From positions 85,739 through 149,738 of the forward strand of contig NZ_FRCS01000017.1 of NCBI RefSeq assembly GCF_900143005.1: 64,000 nt of DNA. Direction: 5' to 3'. Of this stretch, positions 61,455 through 64,000 are shown piece after piece (the first letter of the stretch is position 1; the number at the start of each line of letters is the position of its first letter). The notes below the pieces were generated by a model. It ran no database searches and was not told where the DNA came from. It saw nothing but the letters and a program-made list of their open reading frames with translations. This DNA comes from Cryptosporangium aurantiacum (lineage in GTDB: Bacteria; Actinomycetota; Actinomycetes; Mycobacteriales; Cryptosporangiaceae). The translations under genes and the position numbers were made by a program.

Positions 61455-61711
61455 GCCGGCCGCAGCTGGCGCGCCACGTCCGACTGGGGTTCGACCGGAC
61501 CCGGCAGCGGCCGATCCTGCTGCTGCCGGAGACCGTGGTGGTGCTGAACGACACCGGCGCGGCGATCCTCGAACGCTGCGACGGGCAGCACACGGTGCCG
61601 CAGATCGAAGCGGCGCTGGCCGCGCGGTTCCGGACCGTGCCCGACGGCGAGGTCGAGCGATACCTGGCGCGACTCGTCGACCGGCGGCTGGTGGTGCTCA
61701 CCGATGGCTGA
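61451..61711 (+). CDS. pqqD: PQQ biosynthesis peptide chaperone PqqD
   Basis: An 86-residue winged-helix protein that carries PqqA to the radical SAM enzyme PqqE. The typical pattern is visible: RLGFDRTRQRPILLLPETVVVLNDTGAAILERCDGQHTVPQIEAALAARF. Length is normal for a free-standing PqqD. It overlaps pqqE by eight bases, ensuring equal production of the two partners. Confidence 0.93.
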   Translation: MSRPQLARHVRLGFDRTRQRPILLLPETVVVLNDTGAAILERCDGQHTVPQIEAALAARFRTVPDGEVERYLARLVDRRLVVLTDG

Positions 61712-62780
61712 CCACCGGCAACACAACGCACCGTTCGGTCTGCTCGCCGAGCTCACCTACCGCTGCCCGCTGGCGTGCGCGTACTGCTCCAACCCGCTGA
61801 ACCTGGCCGACTACGCCGACGAGCTCACGACCGGCGAGTGGCGGCGGGTGCTGATCGAGGCCGCCGACCTGGGCGTCCTCCAGTGCCACCTGTCCGGCGG
61901 CGAACCGCTGCTGCGGCGTGACGTCGTCGAGATCGTGGGCGTGGCGCACGACGTCGGCCTCTACACGAACCTCGTCACCAGTGCCCTGGGGCTGACGAGG
62001 CCGAAGGCCGAGCAGCTGCGGGCCGCAGGCCTGGACCACGTGCAGGTCAGCATCCAGGCCGACGGCCCTGCGCTGTCCGACGCGATCGCCGGCATCCCGT
62101 CCTTCCAGCGCAAAATCGACGCGATGCGCCTAGTCAAGGAGCTGGGCTGGCCGCTCACCGTGAACGTCGTCCTGCACCGGCGGAACATCGACCGGGTCGC
62201 CGAGGTGCTCGACCTGGCCGAGACCGTGGGCGCCGACCGGGTGGAGCTGGCCAACACCCAGTACTACGGCTGGGCCTGGCGCAACCGCGACGCGCTGCTG
62301 CCCAGCCGCGCCCAGCTGGAGGCTGCCGAGGAGGCCGTGCGTGCGGCCGGCGACCGCCTGAACGTCCTCTACGTGGTCCCCGACTACTACAGCCGGTACC
62401 CGAAGCCCTGCATGGGCGGCTGGGCCTCCCGGCAGCTGACCGTGACGCCCAACGGCGACGTCCTGCCCTGTCCGGCCGCCCAGTCCCTGCCGTTGCCGCG
62501 GGCCAGCGTGCGCACCGACCCGCTGGCGTGGATCTGGGCGGAATCCCCGGTGATGACCGCGTTCCGCGGGACGGACTGGATGCCGGACCCGTGCCGGAGC
62601 TGCGAGCGGCGCGAGCTGGACTTCGGCGGGTGCCGCTGCCAGGCCTTCCAGCTCACCGGCGACGCCGCGCGCACCGACCCGGTCTGCCACCTGTCGCCGG
62701 ACCACGCGCTGGTGGCGTCGGTCGTGGCGGCGGCCGACCGGGCAGGCGAGCCGTCACTCGTCCCCCGGCCGCACCGGTGA
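61704..62780 (+). CDS. pqqE: PqqA peptide cyclase (radical SAM) PqqE
   Basis: A 358-residue radical SAM/SPASM enzyme that joins Glu and Tyr of PqqA. The SAM-cluster motif is C21-x3-C25-x2-C28 in LTYRCPLACAYCSNPL. A further SAM-binding segment is HLSGGEPLLRRDVVEI. The SPASM domain holds the auxiliary-cluster cysteines in KPCMGGW, VLPCPAAQSL, DPCRSCERRELDFGGCRCQAFQLTGDA and DPVCHLSP. The stop overlaps the downstream transporter start (GTGA). Confidence 0.95.
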   Translation: MADHRQHNAPFGLLAELTYRCPLACAYCSNPLNLADYADELTTGEWRRVLIEAADLGVLQCHLSGGEPLLRRDVVEIVGVAHDVGLYTNLVTSALGLTRPKAEQLRAAGLDHVQVSIQADGPALSDAIAGIPSFQRKIDAMRLVKELGWPLTVNVVLHRRNIDRVAEVLDLAETVGADRVELANTQYYGWAWRNRDALLPSRAQLEAAEEAVRAAGDRLNVLYVVPDYYSRYPKPCMGGWASRQLTVTPNGDVLPCPAAQSLPLPRASVRTDPLAWIWAESPVMTAFRGTDWMPDPCRSCERRELDFGGCRCQAFQLTGDAARTDPVCHLSPDHALVASVVAAADRAGEPSLVPRPHR

Positions 62781-63823
62781 GCGGCATGACGTCGATCCTG
62801 ATCTTCATCCTCGGCGCCGCCCTGCTGGTCTACTGCGCCGAGAAGCTGATCGTCTACCTCGTCGGCACCGCGGGCGGCCTGCACATCTCGGTGTTCCTGC
62901 TGGCGATCCTGTTCACCGGGATCGAGTTCGACGACGTCGCGCTCGGGATCGCGCTGAACATGGAGGACCTCGGCGGGGTCGCGCTGGGCACCGTGTTCGG
63001 CACCGCGATCTCGATGACCGGCATCGTGCTCGCGCTCGCCGCGATCATCAGCCCGACGCGGGTGAACATCCCCCGCAGCTACCTCGCGCTCTTCGCCGCG
63101 TCGCCGCTGATGATGGTCCCGTTCGTGCTCGCCGCGCCGCTCACCGCGGCGGACGGCGTCGTCTTGCTGTTGCTGTTCGTCGCGTTCATCGCCTACGTCG
63201 CGGCCAACGAGCTGCGCAGCAGCACGCCGATCTTCCGGAACGCCGAGATCCTGGAGCGGATCGGGGCCGGCGGCGGCTCCGCAGGCGCCGGTGCCGCCGA
63301 CGAACCTCCGTTCGCCGTGACCGTCCCGTTCAGCAAGTCCAAGCCGCTCCCGAGCTGGGCAGGCGTCGGCCTCGCGGTGCTCGCGCTCGTCGGCCTCGTC
63401 GCCGCGGCCGCGATCACCAGCGCCGGGATCGAGGGCATCCTGGAGGACTACGCGATCCAGGGCACGCTGTTCGGCGCGACGATCGCCACGCTCGTGCTGT
63501 CGCTGGAGGACATCTTCCTGACCGTCGAACCCAACCGCCGGGGCGCACCGGAGATCGGGATCGGCAACGTCATCGGCAGCGTGGTGTTCGGCGTCACCGC
63601 GAAGCTCGGTTTCATCCTGCTCACCGGCGGCAGCATCGCGGTCGACGACGACGTGCTGTCCTGGCACCTGCCGGTCCTGGTCGTCATGACGGCGCTCGCG
63701 GCGTACTTCATCTCCACCGGCCGGCTGCGCCGCAGGCACGGGTTCGTGCTGCTGGCGCTGTACGTCGCCTACTGGGTCGTCAGCTTCTCGGTCTTCGGCG
63801 AGGCCCCGATCGAGTCGGACTGA
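62777..63823 (+). CDS. CaCA-type sodium/calcium exchanger-like transporter
   Basis: A 348-residue membrane protein with about ten to eleven hydrophobic segments in two inverted halves. The alpha-repeat-like segments are LFTGIEFDDVALGIALNMEDLGGVALGTVFGTAIS and ATIATLVLSLEDIFLTVEPNRRGAPEIGIGNVIGSVVFG. Their acidic residues correspond to the ion-binding G-T-S-L-P-E positions of bacterial calcium/cation exchangers, but are not identical to them. A loop at about residues 150-190 joins the halves. The GTG at 62777 overlaps the pqqE stop; ATG 62786 is an alternative. Co-transcription suggests it moves Ca or lanthanide ions linked to PQQ enzymes (inference). Confidence 0.75.
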   Translation: MSGMTSILIFILGAALLVYCAEKLIVYLVGTAGGLHISVFLLAILFTGIEFDDVALGIALNMEDLGGVALGTVFGTAISMTGIVLALAAIISPTRVNIPRSYLALFAASPLMMVPFVLAAPLTAADGVVLLLLFVAFIAYVAANELRSSTPIFRNAEILERIGAGGGSAGAGAADEPPFAVTVPFSKSKPLPSWAGVGLAVLALVGLVAAAAITSAGIEGILEDYAIQGTLFGATIATLVLSLEDIFLTVEPNRRGAPEIGIGNVIGSVVFGVTAKLGFILLTGGSIAVDDDVLSWHLPVLVVMTALAAYFISTGRLRRRHGFVLLALYVAYWVVSFSVFGEAPIESD

Positions 63824-63833
63824 TCCGCGCCGG

Positions 63834-64000
63834 TCAGTGGTCAGCGGCGCGTTTGGACGCCAGCCGCGCCGGGTCGGGCCACCGGACGTCCCACACCCAG
63901 CCGACTTTCTCGAAGCCCCAGATCAGCCGGGCCGACGGGTCGAGCTGTCCGCGCAGTACGCCGTGCCGCGCGCCGGTCGGGTCGGCGTGGTGGGAGTTGT
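63834..64000 (-). CDS. Fatty-acid desaturase, C-terminal fragment (cut by window edge)
   Basis: The last 55 codons of a minus-strand gene are present. They include NSHHADPTGARHG, the third His box of acyl-CoA/acyl-lipid delta-9 desaturases (N-x-H-H plus P-x-S/G-A-R-H-G), then LDPSARLIWGFEKVGWVWDVRWP, the usual amphipathic C-terminal stretch. The rest of the protein, including the first two His boxes, lies outside. It converges on the cation exchanger with a ten-base gap. Confidence 0.75.
   Translation of the reverse strand, partial: NSHHADPTGARHGVLRGQLDPSARLIWGFEKVGWVWDVRWPDPARLASKRAADH

Noticed and set aside
59820..62780. Possibility that the peptide/radical-SAM cluster is mycofactocin biosynthesis
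   Set aside because: The precursor has the E-x3-Y core of PqqA rather than the C-terminal Val-Tyr of MftA, and PqqB and PqqC homologues are present, so it is PQQ.

Overview
The window is very GC-rich, densely packed and full of 4-base ATGA/GTGA gene overlaps, GTG starts and Tat-type signal peptides. It carries many catabolic genes with TetR, Lrp, LysR and PucR regulators. This is the pattern of a free-living, filamentous, soil-type actinobacterium. The genus cannot be fixed from sequence alone, but relatives with rubber-degrading Lcp proteins (Micromonosporaceae, Cryptosporangium, Pseudonocardiales) fit. No rRNA, tRNA, CRISPR array, insertion sequence or prophage was recognised, and no gene-free stretch exceeds about 300 bases.

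Layout. 1-6.1 kb: the 5' end of a katG with its furA, a YdcF-like protein, small enzymes, an EamA exporter with a divergent Lrp regulator, and an orphan membrane protein. 6.2-11.5 kb: a proteasome-beta-like Ntn hydrolase, a YhhN protein, an AlkD-like repair protein, an SRPBCC protein, a PucR regulator, a bile-acid:sodium-type symporter and a PGPGW membrane protein. 11.6-19.5 kb: a TetR-controlled leucine/isovalerate (liu) operon with a clear operator. 19.5-21.3 kb: 4-hydroxyphenylpyruvate dioxygenase with a divergent Lrp regulator. 21.4-29.1 kb: a mycofactocin-type SDR, a sugar kinase, an acetoacetate-decarboxylase-like gene behind a KstR-type box, a TetR gene, a two-subunit CoA-transferase and beta-oxidation genes.

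29.2-42.5 kb is an uncharacterised aromatic-type catabolic island around a LysR gene and an extradiol dioxygenase. It has two FAH-fold hydrolases, a cyclase, an ACMSD-like amidohydrolase, two FAD monooxygenases and an orphan PDR-type reductase. Embedded in it is a tightly overlapping trio: a 2-hydroxyacid dehydrogenase, an APH-fold kinase and an enolase paralogue with altered active-site residues. That trio resembles hydroxypyruvate -> glycerate -> 2-phosphoglycerate -> PEP chemistry, but probably acts on a different substrate. It is the best candidate here for something undescribed.

42.6-48.7 kb is a natural-rubber (poly-cis-isoprene) degradation locus: a TetR regulator, two tandem latex-clearing-protein rubber oxygenases and a molybdenum hydroxylase pair for the aldehydes they release. 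The liu and beta-oxidation genes elsewhere could feed in the short branched acyl-CoAs. 48.7-53.8 kb has a Tat-exported glycosidase, a DUF1345 protein, and a histidine kinase/receiver pair in which both partners have lost key catalytic residues.

53.8-63.8 kb is a PQQ island: a GAF-LytTR regulator, a second KatG, a cupredoxin-like protein without copper ligands, a PQQ alcohol dehydrogenase with the lanthanide-type extra Asp but no signal peptide, pqqA (31 codons), pqqB, pqqC, pqqD and pqqE, and a cation exchanger overlapping pqqE. The window ends in the 3' part of a fatty-acid desaturase.
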